Assembly (NCBI RefSeq): GCF_900538275.1 | Contig: NZ_LR130778.1 | Span: 310,001 to 374,000 of the forward strand | Length of the DNA stretch: 64,000 nt | DNA from: Petrocella atlantisensis | GTDB lineage: Bacteria; Bacillota; Clostridia; Lachnospirales; Vallitaleaceae | Direction of reading: 5' to 3' | Shown: piece by piece, positions 51,398-60,383 of the stretch | Layout: each line of letters starts with the position of its first letter | Numbering within the stretch: the stretch's first letter is position 1 | Made by a program: the position numbers and the translations under genes | Notes under the pieces: generated by a model | Told to the model about the DNA's origin: nothing | The model's database searches: none | Seen by the model: only the letters and a program-made list of their open reading frames with translations

Positions 51398-53388
51398 CTA
51401 ATTAGCGCCAAATGTTGCTGTACGTGCTGTGTCATCTGCAAGGGTTGTGGTTACTGTATAGCTTACATTGCTTGACATGGTCAAAGCTTCAAGTTCATTG
51501 AATAGATCTTCAATATAACCCGCTTTGTCGCCACCTTGTATGTAAGATGCTACTTCAACGTCTTGACTGTTGGTTACTACGACACTCTTGTACTGTTGAC
51601 CATCATATAAAATGGTTGTAAAGTCAACACGTTCTGCAATGGTCGTTAGATCTGCTTGAACTTCTGCTAAGTTGTTATAGTTGTTTTTGGTGATTTCCAG
51701 TGCTTCTCTTAAAGCTTCTTTCTTCTCTGCATCTGACCAAACAGTATTACCATTGCCTTCACTATCCGACAAAGTCATGTTTGCATAGAGGGTTCCTGAT
51801 AAATCTGCTTGATCTGCATATAAGAAGATGGCTAAGGAATCAAGTAGGAAAGCTCCTGAGCCGGCATCTACGTTAGCAATGTAAGCATCATAGGTTGTAT
51901 CAAATTCATTATAAGATGCGTTTAGTACTTGACGTAATATTTCTGTATAATTTGCATTTGTTGCCGCTGATATGGTGACCACTTTATCTTGAGTACCAAT
52001 CGACATCTCAAAAGTTAAGGTTGTTGTAGGTGTGGTTGATCCGCCACCGCCACCGCCGCCACCTGATGGAGGGTTGTTGCTGTGTTGTCGTCTTCGGTCA
52101 CTGTCTCACCGCCAACTTCTACTTCAACGTCTTTTGATACGGTTGTTTCTGTTGGTGTCATGGTCATGGTGCTACCATTTACATTAACGACTGCTTTGGT
52201 AATCGTTCCTGTTCCCGTTACTGTGGTTGAACCGGAAAGCACTAAGTTGCCGACATTACCGGTTGAGCTTATGTTTAGCTCTGAACCTTCAGCGTTTTTC
52301 ATAATGGTTAAGGTACCTACTGAACCTTCACTTACGACTAGATTCTTTACTGGTGTATTCACGGTTAAGGCTTCAAAGTCACCTTCAAGTGTTAAGGTTT
52401 CCCCAGGTCTTACGGTATAGATCTCAACGTTACCAAATCCGTTACCGGTTAAGGATCCGTCTTCTTGAAGTTTACCACCGGAATGCATATCGACTTTGTC
52501 CACTTTCGTGTTGCCGATTGCTAATATACGGATTTTTCCGTTGTGTTTGATGACACGAAGTGTGCCTACTTCTGTATTGGTTAAGGTAATCGTGTTCTCA
52601 CCACCACCAAATGCTACAAGTTCACCTTGAACTTTGACATTATCTAGATCTACTTCACCATCAGCTACACCTTGTGCGATGTATAGGTTGCCTTTGATGG
52701 TGGTGTCTTTTAGGATAACGCCTGTTGAGCTGACAACAAGGTTGCCCTCATAAGTCATACCGGTTACTTCTCCCGGTTCTGTGATGAGTTCACCTGCAAT
52801 ATTACTGAGTAAAGTAACGGCTTCTGCTCTTGTTAAGTTGCTCATAGGTGCGAGTTCGTTGTTGCTTCTTCCTTGCATATAGCCTTTTTCTACTAGGACA
52901 CTCATCTGTGTTGCTGCCCAAGTCGCTACATCTGATGCATCTGTGTAGGTACTATAGGCTGCTGCTTCTGTACCTGTCAGTTGAAAAGCATTGGTAAGTA
53001 CGATCGCTGCTTCTTGACGGGTAATACGGTCATCGGGTCTAAAACGGTTGTTATGTCCGCTTACAATGCCCGCTGTGGATGCTTTTAGTACAGCATCTTC
53101 AAACCAATCGGTTGTTTTAACATCTGAAAATGTAACGTCTGTCTTTTCCTCAAGCTGAAATATATTGTTAATTACGGTTACAAATTCAGCTCTGGTGATT
53201 GATGCTTCAGGCATGAATGCACCACTTGGATAACCTTTGATAATGCCCAAGTCCATCCATTTTTCAATGTTAGCATTTGCCCAATGATTCTCATAATCGG
53301 AAGCAGCCGCTGTTACCATGGTCATCTGTGATAATACTAGTGCTAGTGTTAGTAATACCGACATTCCTTTTTTCATCTTATTTAACAT
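51398..53388 (-). pseudogene. Large SLH-domain surface protein, copy 1, frameshifted
   Basis: Copy of the intact 663-residue protein at 58283-60274. One G is missing at 52071-52073 (GGG here, GGGG in copy 2), inside the Gly-rich linker that follows the beta-rich domain. The N-terminal 440 residues (signal peptide, three SLH domains, repetitive beta domain) are read, then an unrelated short tail and a stop. The C-terminal domain (MSIGTQDKVVTISAATNANY onward) lies in another frame. If real, the shift would release a protein without its C-terminal domain. Confidence 0.8.
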
Positions 53389-53497
53389 TTTTTTCTCCTA
53401 TATATTATATTTTTTTTAATCACATACGTGAATTAAAACTTGTTTGATACCTAACTTGTAGGCATAGGCACTGTATCATTGGCTCACATTCAATCAT

Positions 53498-55398
53498 TTA
53501 TGCTTTGGCCAACTTATAACGCTCTATAGATTCTATTCTATGTTTGTTCTCATTGTTCACTTCTGTGTTGTTTCTATATGTCGGTACAATCTCTTGAATC
53601 ATCTCTATAAGGGTCTCATTTTCCGGAGATTTAAGAATCACTAAAAGCTCGTTCAAAGCACTTTTAGTTCATGATAGTTGATTTCAATAGGCCTTCCAAT
53701 GTGAATCTTCTCATACTTGGTATTTCTTAGCCCTTCATCATCCATAAGAAGTTCTTCGTATAGCTTCTCCCCCGGTCTTAGACCGGTGATTTTGATCTTT
53801 ATGTCTTCGTTCAACTTAAGACCGGAGAGTCTTATGAGGTCTACTGCCAGATCATAGATCTTCACCGGCTCACCCATATCAAGGACGAAGATCTCGCCGC
53901 CTTTTGCTATACCGCCGGACTGAATGACCAGTTGGGCGGCTTCGGAGATGGTCATGAAGTAGCGTATGATTTCTTTATGCGTGACGGTAATCGGCCCACC
54001 TGCTTCAATCTGTTTCTTAAAAAGTGGTATGACAGAGCCGTTGCTGCCAAGAACATTACCAAACCGTACGGCCGTGAATTTTGTTTCACTTTGTTTGGCA
54101 AGGCCTTGTATAATCATCTCACAGATTCGTTTGCTGGCACCCATGATATTGGTTGGGTTGACCGCTTTGTCTGTTGAGACCATAACAAACCGTTCTACGC
54201 CGAATTCATGGGCGGCTTCGGCTATATTTTTCGTACCAAAAACATTGTTCTTGATGGCTTCTTTGGGTGCCCGTTCCATAAGTGGCACATGTTTGTGAGC
54301 GGCTGCGTGGAAGATGACATCCGGTGCATGCTCTTCTACAATGGCGAAGATGTTATCTCGGTCTCTGACCGATGCAATGATAACATCTAGATCCAACCTA
54401 TCTCCATAGGTTCTAAGTAATTCATTCTGAATGTCATAGGCATTGTTCTCATAGACATCTAGGATAATAAGCTTGGAGGGTAGGAATCTGGCGATCTGTC
54501 TGCATAGTTCTGAGCCTATGGAGCCACCACCGCCTGTAACCATGATGATTTTGTCTTCAATGTAATTGGCCACTTCTGTCACATTCAGATTGACGATATC
54601 ACGTCCCAATAAGTCTTCAATCTCAACATCTCTAATCTTGCTAAGGGATAGTTGCCCATCAATAATTTCTCGAATACTTGGTATGATTCTAACCTTTGCT
54701 TCTGATCGACTACATTCTTCTAAGATCTGTTTCATAGCTACTGTGGTCGAAGATGGGAGGGCGATAATAATTTCATCAATATTAAAGCGATGGGCTACAC
54801 TGTATATGTCGTGATAATTACCAAGAACCTTAATACCACCAATAGACTTATAGAGTTTATGCGCATCATCATCAATAAAGCCAATGACATGCCCGTAAGA
54901 CACGGAATGATTTATTATCTCACTGGCAATCAGAGTACCTGCTGCATCACTGCCTACGATTAATATATTGTTTTTATGTGCTTGCTGCATAATCGGATAC
55001 TTGTTTTTGATGCGTCTAAAAAACCGGTAACTGAACCTAATAAAGCCTACGATGGTAATCTCAAAGATAGCACCAATGATATAAATACCAAAATACAACT
55101 CAATGCCCATAGAGATCAGGTAGATGGCGCCAAGGACGTTGGCTGTAATACCAGCCATGACGACTTTTAATAGCTCTTCCACGGACGCATAAGACCACAG
55201 ACTGTTATATAAACCAAAATACTTATATATTAGAATCTTTCCAATAGTAAGGATAACAACCGCTCCGACGTAGGATAGAATAGTCGCCTCCGGCACATTA
55301 CCTTCCGTATGTAAAAATAAAGCTAATAAAAAAGATACATTGACTGCAATAATATCTGTGACAAGTAACAACATCTGTCTACTTACTTTTTTTAACAT
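53498..55398 (-). pseudogene. CapD/PglF-like dehydratase, copy 1, C-terminal frameshift
   Basis: Identical to the intact copy at 60384-62285 over its first 580 residues. It then loses one T at 53662-53665 (four T here, five in copy 2) and stops at 53653 instead of continuing about 52 codons to 53498. All catalytic motifs are upstream of the break (VTGGGGSIGSELCRQI, STDKAVNPTNIMGASKR), so partial activity is possible; the lost part is a helical and basic tail. It is preceded by its own promoter, c-di-GMP riboswitch and terminator. Confidence 0.78.
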
Positions 55399-55484
55399 GT
55401 ATTACCCTTCTTCCGCATTGATTCACTTATTGGATTTTCACACTCTGCATCCTACTTAATGCATACTTGATGGTCCACCAGCGC

Positions 55485-55519
55485 AAAAAAAAGCTCTGGT
55501 TGGATTGCCAAACAAAGCT
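55485..55519 (-). terminator. Riboswitch-linked intrinsic terminator, unit 1
   Basis: On the minus strand AGCTTTGTTTGG, a CAAT loop and CCAACCAGAGCT form an 11-of-12 stem followed by eight T. It lies between the c-di-GMP aptamer and the dehydratase start, the expected expression platform. Confidence 0.85.
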
Positions 55520-55548
55520 AATACATGATTCTTGTATTTTCAGTATTT

Positions 55549-55629
55549 GGTAACCCGGCTACCTTGGTCACTACTACCTTAAGGCCCGTGTTTTGCGTCC
55601 CCAATTTTCATTGGGTTTGCCTTTATCAG
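55549..55629 (-). ncRNA. Class I (GEMM) c-di-GMP riboswitch, unit 1
   Basis: Read on the minus strand, the aptamer has the GEMM hallmarks in order: GGCAAACC, a stem capped by a GAAA tetraloop (CCAATGAAAATTGG), the invariant GACGCAAA, GGCCTTAAGG, and the closing GGTAGCCGGGTTACC. It lies within a transcript from the promoter at 55667-55695 and before the terminator at 55485-55519. Relative to unit 2 it lacks one C (one G on the plus strand, at 55590) just after the GACGCAAA box. The effect on folding is unknown. Whether ligand turns expression on or off cannot be settled by eye. Confidence 0.9.
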
Positions 55630-55666
55630 ATAACTTGATATCTTGGTTGTTTGTTGTTTATAGTCC

Positions 55667-55695
55667 AGTATAATAGCACATAATAATTTTGTCAA
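55667..55695 (-). promoter_or_regulatory. Consensus promoter of unit 1
   Basis: On the minus strand TTGACA (55695-55690) and TATACT (55672-55667) are 17 bases apart. The start would be near 55660, about 30 bases before the c-di-GMP aptamer. Confidence 0.8.
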
Positions 55696-55818
55696 TAGGA
55701 CCGTGGTGGTCTCAAACACTAAATAGTGATTGATAAAATTTTAATAAATACATCCCTTACGCTTGACAGCTTAAATGCCTATGTTGTAGGTGACAAATGT
55801 GATATTTGTTTTTTACTA

Positions 55819-56520
55819 TTAAATTTGAATGACATCTTCCTCCTCAACCTCTTTTGATTGATAATAATAGTAGATCTGGTATTGTTTGGCACTCTCTACC
55901 TTCATCTTATTGATGACAACACCTAAGATGTTGGCACCGACCTTAGTCATGGACTGAACCGCCCGCTTGGTTAGATCAATGTCCACTGCGCCTGATGCTA
56001 CCACTAAGATGACCCCGTCAATATACCCGGATAAGATGGTTGCGTCCGTTACCGGTGTTACCGGTGGTGTATCTAAGAATATATAGTCATATTCTTCTTT
56101 TAAGGCTGTGATCAGGTTCTTCATGGCATTGGAGTGCAGCAGTTCTGAAGGGTTGGTCGGAATCTTTCCTGCTGTTAGTACATCTAGGTTAAGGTCTTCT
56201 ACCCGTTGGATATAGTCTACGTAGTTGTGCTCTTTCCTTAGCATATCTGCTAGGCCTTTTTTGTTAGAGATCCCAAAGAGTTTATGTACCCTTGGTTTTC
56301 TCATGTCACAGTCTATCACCAGTACCCGCTCACCGTTTTGTGTCATGGTTGCGGCGATGTTGGCCAGTGTGGTTGTTTTGCCTTCTCCGGGTGTGGTGCT
56401 GGTGACCAATATGGTGCGTATGTTCTTGTCTATATTGGCAAATTCTATATTGGTTCTGATGGCTCTGTAGGCCTCTGATATGGATGATTTTGGGTGATTA
56501 TGAACGATTATATCTTTCAT
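55819..56520 (-). CDS. CpsD-type bacterial tyrosine kinase, copy 2
   Basis: A 233-residue BY-kinase nearly the same as copy 1: Walker A STTPGEGKTTT, A' DCDMRKP, Walker B FLDTPPV, and a C-terminal Tyr cluster (YQIYYYYQSK). It ends differently, with EVEEEDVIQI, and is not followed by a phosphatase gene; the promoter and leader of unit 1 follow instead. Its four-base overlap with the Wzz gene is kept. Two kinases with one phosphatase alter the balance of the control circuit if both are expressed. Confidence 0.92.
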   Translation of the reverse strand: MKDIIVHNHPKSSISEAYRAIRTNIEFANIDKNIRTILVTSTTPGEGKTTTLANIAATMTQNGERVLVIDCDMRKPRVHKLFGISNKKGLADMLRKEHNYVDYIQRVEDLNLDVLTAGKIPTNPSELLHSNAMKNLITALKEEYDYIFLDTPPVTPVTDATILSGYIDGVILVVASGAVDIDLTKRAVQSMTKVGANILGVVINKMKVESAKQYQIYYYYQSKEVEEEDVIQI

Positions 56521-57236
56521 GATTTTACCTCATGCTTTGTTTCTAAGTTTTTGAAGTCAATAATGGTGCCAAGGACCGGTAAGCCCAAGTGCTTCTCTAT
56601 ATCCTCCGCCGTCTTAAGGGTACGGTCAAATAAGATGATCAAGAAGATAATACCGACACCAACCATGCCACCTAAAATACCACCAATAGCAACATTCATA
56701 ACGAGCTTGACGTTGATGGGTGTGTATATACCAATGGCCTTGTCAATAATCTCTACATTATCCGCTTTGATGATACGCATGACTTCTTTGATAAATACAT
56801 CTGTGATTGTATTAGCAATTAGCGCCGCTTGTTCGGGGTCTTCATGCTTTACGGAGATTTGGAGAATCTCTGTGTTTTTGACCGGTACGGATGTGATGCG
56901 CTCTAGTAATTGACCATAGGTCAGATCCAGTTCCAAACGGTTGATGACTTGTTCCAGAACAATACGTGACTGCACAATCTCACTGTAGGTTACAACCAAT
57001 TTCTGACTCATGTTAATGCTACCCAGATCAAAACTAGATGCAATGTCCCCCAGGCCTGAACTCTTGGAGCCGTTAACCATGAGTGTGGTTTTGGATTCAT
57101 ACATAGGTGTGATGGCAAACCGTGTATAGGAAAAAGCCATGAGTGCTGCTAGAATGACGCAGGCAATGATGATCCATTTTCTTTTCCATAGGGTCTTGAT
57201 TAATTCTAATAGGTCGATTTCTTCATATTCTTGCAT
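56517..57236 (-). CDS. CpsC/Wzz-type chain-length determinant, copy 2
   Basis: A 239-residue two-helix Wzz protein, with the same layout as copy 1 and substitutions such as SSGLGDIA for SSGLSDIA and VKLVMNV for VKLIMNV. The DNA carries scattered, mostly silent, differences from copy 1 through most of the gene. The 5' end and everything upstream is identical between the copies where compared. Activates and partners the adjacent kinase by family knowledge. Confidence 0.92.
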   Translation of the reverse strand: MQEYEEIDLLELIKTLWKRKWIIIACVILAALMAFSYTRFAITPMYESKTTLMVNGSKSSGLGDIASSFDLGSINMSQKLVVTYSEIVQSRIVLEQVINRLELDLTYGQLLERITSVPVKNTEILQISVKHEDPEQAALIANTITDVFIKEVMRIIKADNVEIIDKAIGIYTPINVKLVMNVAIGGILGGMVGVGIIFLIILFDRTLKTAEDIEKHLGLPVLGTIIDFKNLETKHEVKS

Positions 57237-57248
57237 GATTTTGTTCCT

Positions 57249-58214
57249 TTACTTTGTATCGAAGAATTGTTTTACTGTATCCAAATAGGTGTATGGCACA
57301 GAAGCACTGATGGCATTCTTTATGTTGTTTTGTTCCGTTGATGTTAGCTGCTTATAACGGACATTAACATCTTCTGCCGCACCTTCATAGTCGTAAGTAT
57401 AATCTGCCAGATAGCTTGTCATGGCGTGCTGAATATCTTCTACAATCTGCAGATGTTCTGTTGTTAATTTCTGAGCGTACTTGGTGCCACCGCTTAATAC
57501 TTCATCAAGCCCTATAATCGTCACTTCCATGGCATAGATAACCGCATTGGTAGGTGTCGTGCCGTTGATAACGGTATAGCCACCTTCCGGTAGTACAGGT
57601 ACTTCTTGTTCTTCTAATGCTTCCTTCTGATGTAATATGGTAAGTAAAGAAATGACTGTATCTTCACGGGTAATGGGTACATCACCTCTAAAGTAACCGT
57701 CTTGTAAAAACATAATCTTATAAGCCAATAGGCTCTGTATGTCATCTCTCGCCCAAATGGCTAAGGTGTCATGGGTCGGTGTAAATGTTTCTGGTGTATA
57801 GCCTAAGATACGGTTTAGCACTGTAGCGACTTCTTGTCTGGATATAAGTTGATTGGGTCTAAAAGTTCCGTCCGGATAGCCTTTGATATAACCGGCTGCC
57901 ATGGTGATTCTAAGTTGGTCAGCAAACCATTCCTGTCCGTTAATATCACCAAACTGAACTTGATCTGTTTCTAATGTATAGCCAAAAGTACGGTTAATAA
58001 GGGTTAAGAATTCTGCTCGGGTTATGGCTTTGTCCGGCATGAATGTCCCGTCAGTATAACCATGGATGAGACCTCTATCAGAAAATTCTTCAATATAGGG
58101 TGTTGAAGCTTTACTTGGTTCTAGATCCGTAAAAGCATATACGGTCTGACTCAGTAATGGTATTAGTAGTAATAAACTTATGACTTGTCTGGCTAATTTA
58201 TTGGTTGATTTCAT
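57249..58214 (-). CDS. Small SLH-domain protein, copy 2 (intact)
   Basis: A 321-residue exported protein. A signal peptide (LARQVISLLLLIPLLSQTVY) is followed by three SLH domains: YIEEFSDRGLIHGYTDGTFM (about 25-75), GYIKGYPDGTFRPNQLISRQ (about 85-135) and a weaker third near 145-200 (ARDDIQSLLAYKIMF). SLH domains bind pyruvylated wall polysaccharide, so it sits on the cell surface. The last 110 residues form a small unique domain (ITTEH-like helices; YLADYTYDYEGAAEDVNVRY). Its place between Wzz and the larger SLH gene suggests it links the exopolysaccharide or its export machinery to the wall. Confidence 0.88.
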   Translation of the reverse strand: MKSTNKLARQVISLLLLIPLLSQTVYAFTDLEPSKASTPYIEEFSDRGLIHGYTDGTFMPDKAITRAEFLTLINRTFGYTLETDQVQFGDINGQEWFADQLRITMAAGYIKGYPDGTFRPNQLISRQEVATVLNRILGYTPETFTPTHDTLAIWARDDIQSLLAYKIMFLQDGYFRGDVPITREDTVISLLTILHQKEALEEQEVPVLPEGGYTVINGTTPTNAVIYAMEVTIIGLDEVLSGGTKYAQKLTTEHLQIVEDIQHAMTSYLADYTYDYEGAAEDVNVRYKQLTSTEQNNIKNAISASVPYTYLDTVKQFFDTK

Positions 58215-58282
58215 ATGTACCTCTTTTTTATAAGATATGCAAAGCAGGCAAAAGCCCGCTTTGCATCCTAATTCTGTCTTAT

Positions 58283-60274
58283 CTAATTAGCGCCAAATGT
58301 TGCTGTACGTGCTGTGTCATCTGCAAGGGTTGTGGTTACTGTATAGCTTACATTGCTTGACATGGTCAAAGCTTCAAGTTCATTGAATAGATCTTCAATA
58401 TAACCCGCTTTGTCGCCACCTTGTATGTAAGATGCTACTTCAACGTCTTGACTGTTGGTTACTACGACACTCTTGTACTGTTGACCATCATATAAAATGG
58501 TTGTAAAGTCAACACGTTCTGCAATGGTCGTTAGATCTGCTTGAACTTCTGCTAAGTTGTTATAGTTGTTTTTGGTGATTTCCAGTGCTTCTCTTAAAGC
58601 TTCTTTCTTCTCTGCATCTGACCAAACAGTATTACCATTGCCTTCACTATCCGACAAAGTCATGTTTGCATAGAGGGTTCCTGATAAATCTGCTTGATCT
58701 GCATATAAGAAGATGGCTAAGGAATCAAGTAGGAAAGCTCCTGAGCCGGCATCTACGTTAGCAATGTAAGCATCATAGGTTGTATCAAATTCATTATAAG
58801 ATGCGTTTAGTACTTGACGTAATATTTCTGTATAATTTGCATTTGTTGCCGCTGATATGGTGACCACTTTATCTTGAGTACCAATCGACATCTCAAAAGT
58901 TAAGGTTGTTGTAGGTGTGGTTGATCCGCCACCGCCACCGCCGCCACCTGATGGAGGGGTTGTTGCTGTGTTGTCGTCTTCGGTCACTGTCTCACCGCCA
59001 ACTTCTACTTCAACGTCTTTTGATACGGTTGTTTCTGTTGGTGTCATGGTCATGGTGCTACCATTTACATTAACGACTGCTTTGGTAATCGTTCCTGTTC
59101 CCGTTACTGTGGTTGAACCGGAAAGCACTAAGTTGCCGACATTACCGGTTGAGCTTATGTTTAGCTCTGAACCTTCAGCGTTTTTCATAATGGTTAAGGT
59201 ACCTACTGAACCTTCACTTACGACTAGATTCTTTACTGGTGTATTCACGGTTAAGGCTTCAAAGTCACCTTCAAGTGTTAAGGTTTCCCCAGGTCTTACG
59301 GTATAGATCTCAACGTTACCAAATCCGTTACCGGTTAAGGATCCGTCTTCTTGAAGTTTACCACCGGAATGCATATCGACTTTGTCCACTTTCGTGTTGC
59401 CGATTGCTAATATACGGATTTTTCCGTTGTGTTTGATGACACGAAGTGTGCCTACTTCTGTATTGGTTAAGGTAATCGTGTTCTCACCACCACCAAATGC
59501 TACAAGTTCACCTTGAACTTTGACATTATCTAGATCTACTTCACCATCAGCTACACCTTGTGCGATGTATAGGTTGCCTTTGATGGTGGTGTCTTTTAGG
59601 ATAACGCCTGTTGAGCTGACAACAAGGTTGCCCTCATAAGTCATACCGGTTACTTCTCCCGGTTCTGTGATGAGTTCACCTGCAATATTACTGAGTAAAG
59701 TAACGGCTTCTGCTCTTGTTAAGTTGCTCATAGGTGCGAGTTCGTTGTTGCTTCTTCCTTGCATATAGCCTTTTTCTACTAGGACACTCATCTGTGTTGC
59801 TGCCCAAGTCGCTACATCTGATGCATCTGTGTAGGTACTATAGGCTGCTGCTTCTGTACCTGTCAGTTGAAAAGCATTGGTAAGTACGATCGCTGCTTCT
59901 TGACGGGTAATACGGTCATCGGGTCTAAAACGGTTGTTATGTCCGCTTACAATGCCCGCTGTGGATGCTTTTAGTACAGCATCTTCAAACCAATCGGTTG
60001 TTTTAACATCTGAAAATGTAACGTCTGTCTTTTCCTCAAGCTGAAATATATTGTTAATTACGGTTACAAATTCAGCTCTGGTGATTGATGCTTCAGGCAT
60101 GAATGCACCACTTGGATAACCTTTGATAATGCCCAAGTCCATCCATTTTTCAATGTTAGCATTTGCCCAATGATTCTCATAATCGGAAGCAGCCGCTGTT
60201 ACCATGGTCATCTGTGATAATACTAGTGCTAGTGTTAGTAATACCGACATTCCTTTTTTCATCTTATTTAACAT
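58283..60274 (-). CDS. Large SLH-domain surface protein, copy 2 (intact)
   Basis: A 663-residue exported protein. After a signal peptide (MSVLLTLALVLSQMTMVTAA) come three SLH domains (KWMDLGIIKGYPSGAFMPEA, AGIVSGHNNRFRPDDRITRQ, KGYMQGRSNNELAPMSNLTR; about residues 30-200). A repetitive beta-rich region (about 215-430) has short repeats of the type NxxVxGxLxV, perhaps a beta-helix. A Pro/Gly linker of eight Gly follows (about 445-455), then a 200-residue C-terminal domain of alternating strands and helices. It is probably wall-attached with the C-terminal part displayed. A role in holding the exopolysaccharide is inferred from operon position only. Confidence 0.85.
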   Translation of the reverse strand: MLNKMKKGMSVLLTLALVLSQMTMVTAAASDYENHWANANIEKWMDLGIIKGYPSGAFMPEASITRAEFVTVINNIFQLEEKTDVTFSDVKTTDWFEDAVLKASTAGIVSGHNNRFRPDDRITRQEAAIVLTNAFQLTGTEAAAYSTYTDASDVATWAATQMSVLVEKGYMQGRSNNELAPMSNLTRAEAVTLLSNIAGELITEPGEVTGMTYEGNLVVSSTGVILKDTTIKGNLYIAQGVADGEVDLDNVKVQGELVAFGGGENTITLTNTEVGTLRVIKHNGKIRILAIGNTKVDKVDMHSGGKLQEDGSLTGNGFGNVEIYTVRPGETLTLEGDFEALTVNTPVKNLVVSEGSVGTLTIMKNAEGSELNISSTGNVGNLVLSGSTTVTGTGTITKAVVNVNGSTMTMTPTETTVSKDVEVEVGGETVTEDDNTATTPPSGGGGGGGGSTTPTTTLTFEMSIGTQDKVVTISAATNANYTEILRQVLNASYNEFDTTYDAYIANVDAGSGAFLLDSLAIFLYADQADLSGTLYANMTLSDSEGNGNTVWSDAEKKEALREALEITKNNYNNLAEVQADLTTIAERVDFTTILYDGQQYKSVVVTNSQDVEVASYIQGGDKAGYIEDLFNELEALTMSSNVSYTVTTTLADDTARTATFGAN

Positions 60275-60383
60275 TTTTTTCTCCTATATATTATATTTTT
60301 TTTAATCACATACGTGAATTAAAACTTGTTTGATACCTAACTTGTAGGCATAGGCACTGTATCATTGGCTCACATTCAATCAT

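Noticed and set aside
51398-52006. Separate 202-residue secreted protein
   Set aside because: It is the C-terminal domain of the large SLH protein after a one-base frameshift, as the intact copy at 58283-60274 shows.
58917-59306. Thr/Val-rich 129-residue plus-strand frame, also seen at 52082
   Set aside because: It is an antisense shadow of the repetitive SLH protein gene with no ribosome site.
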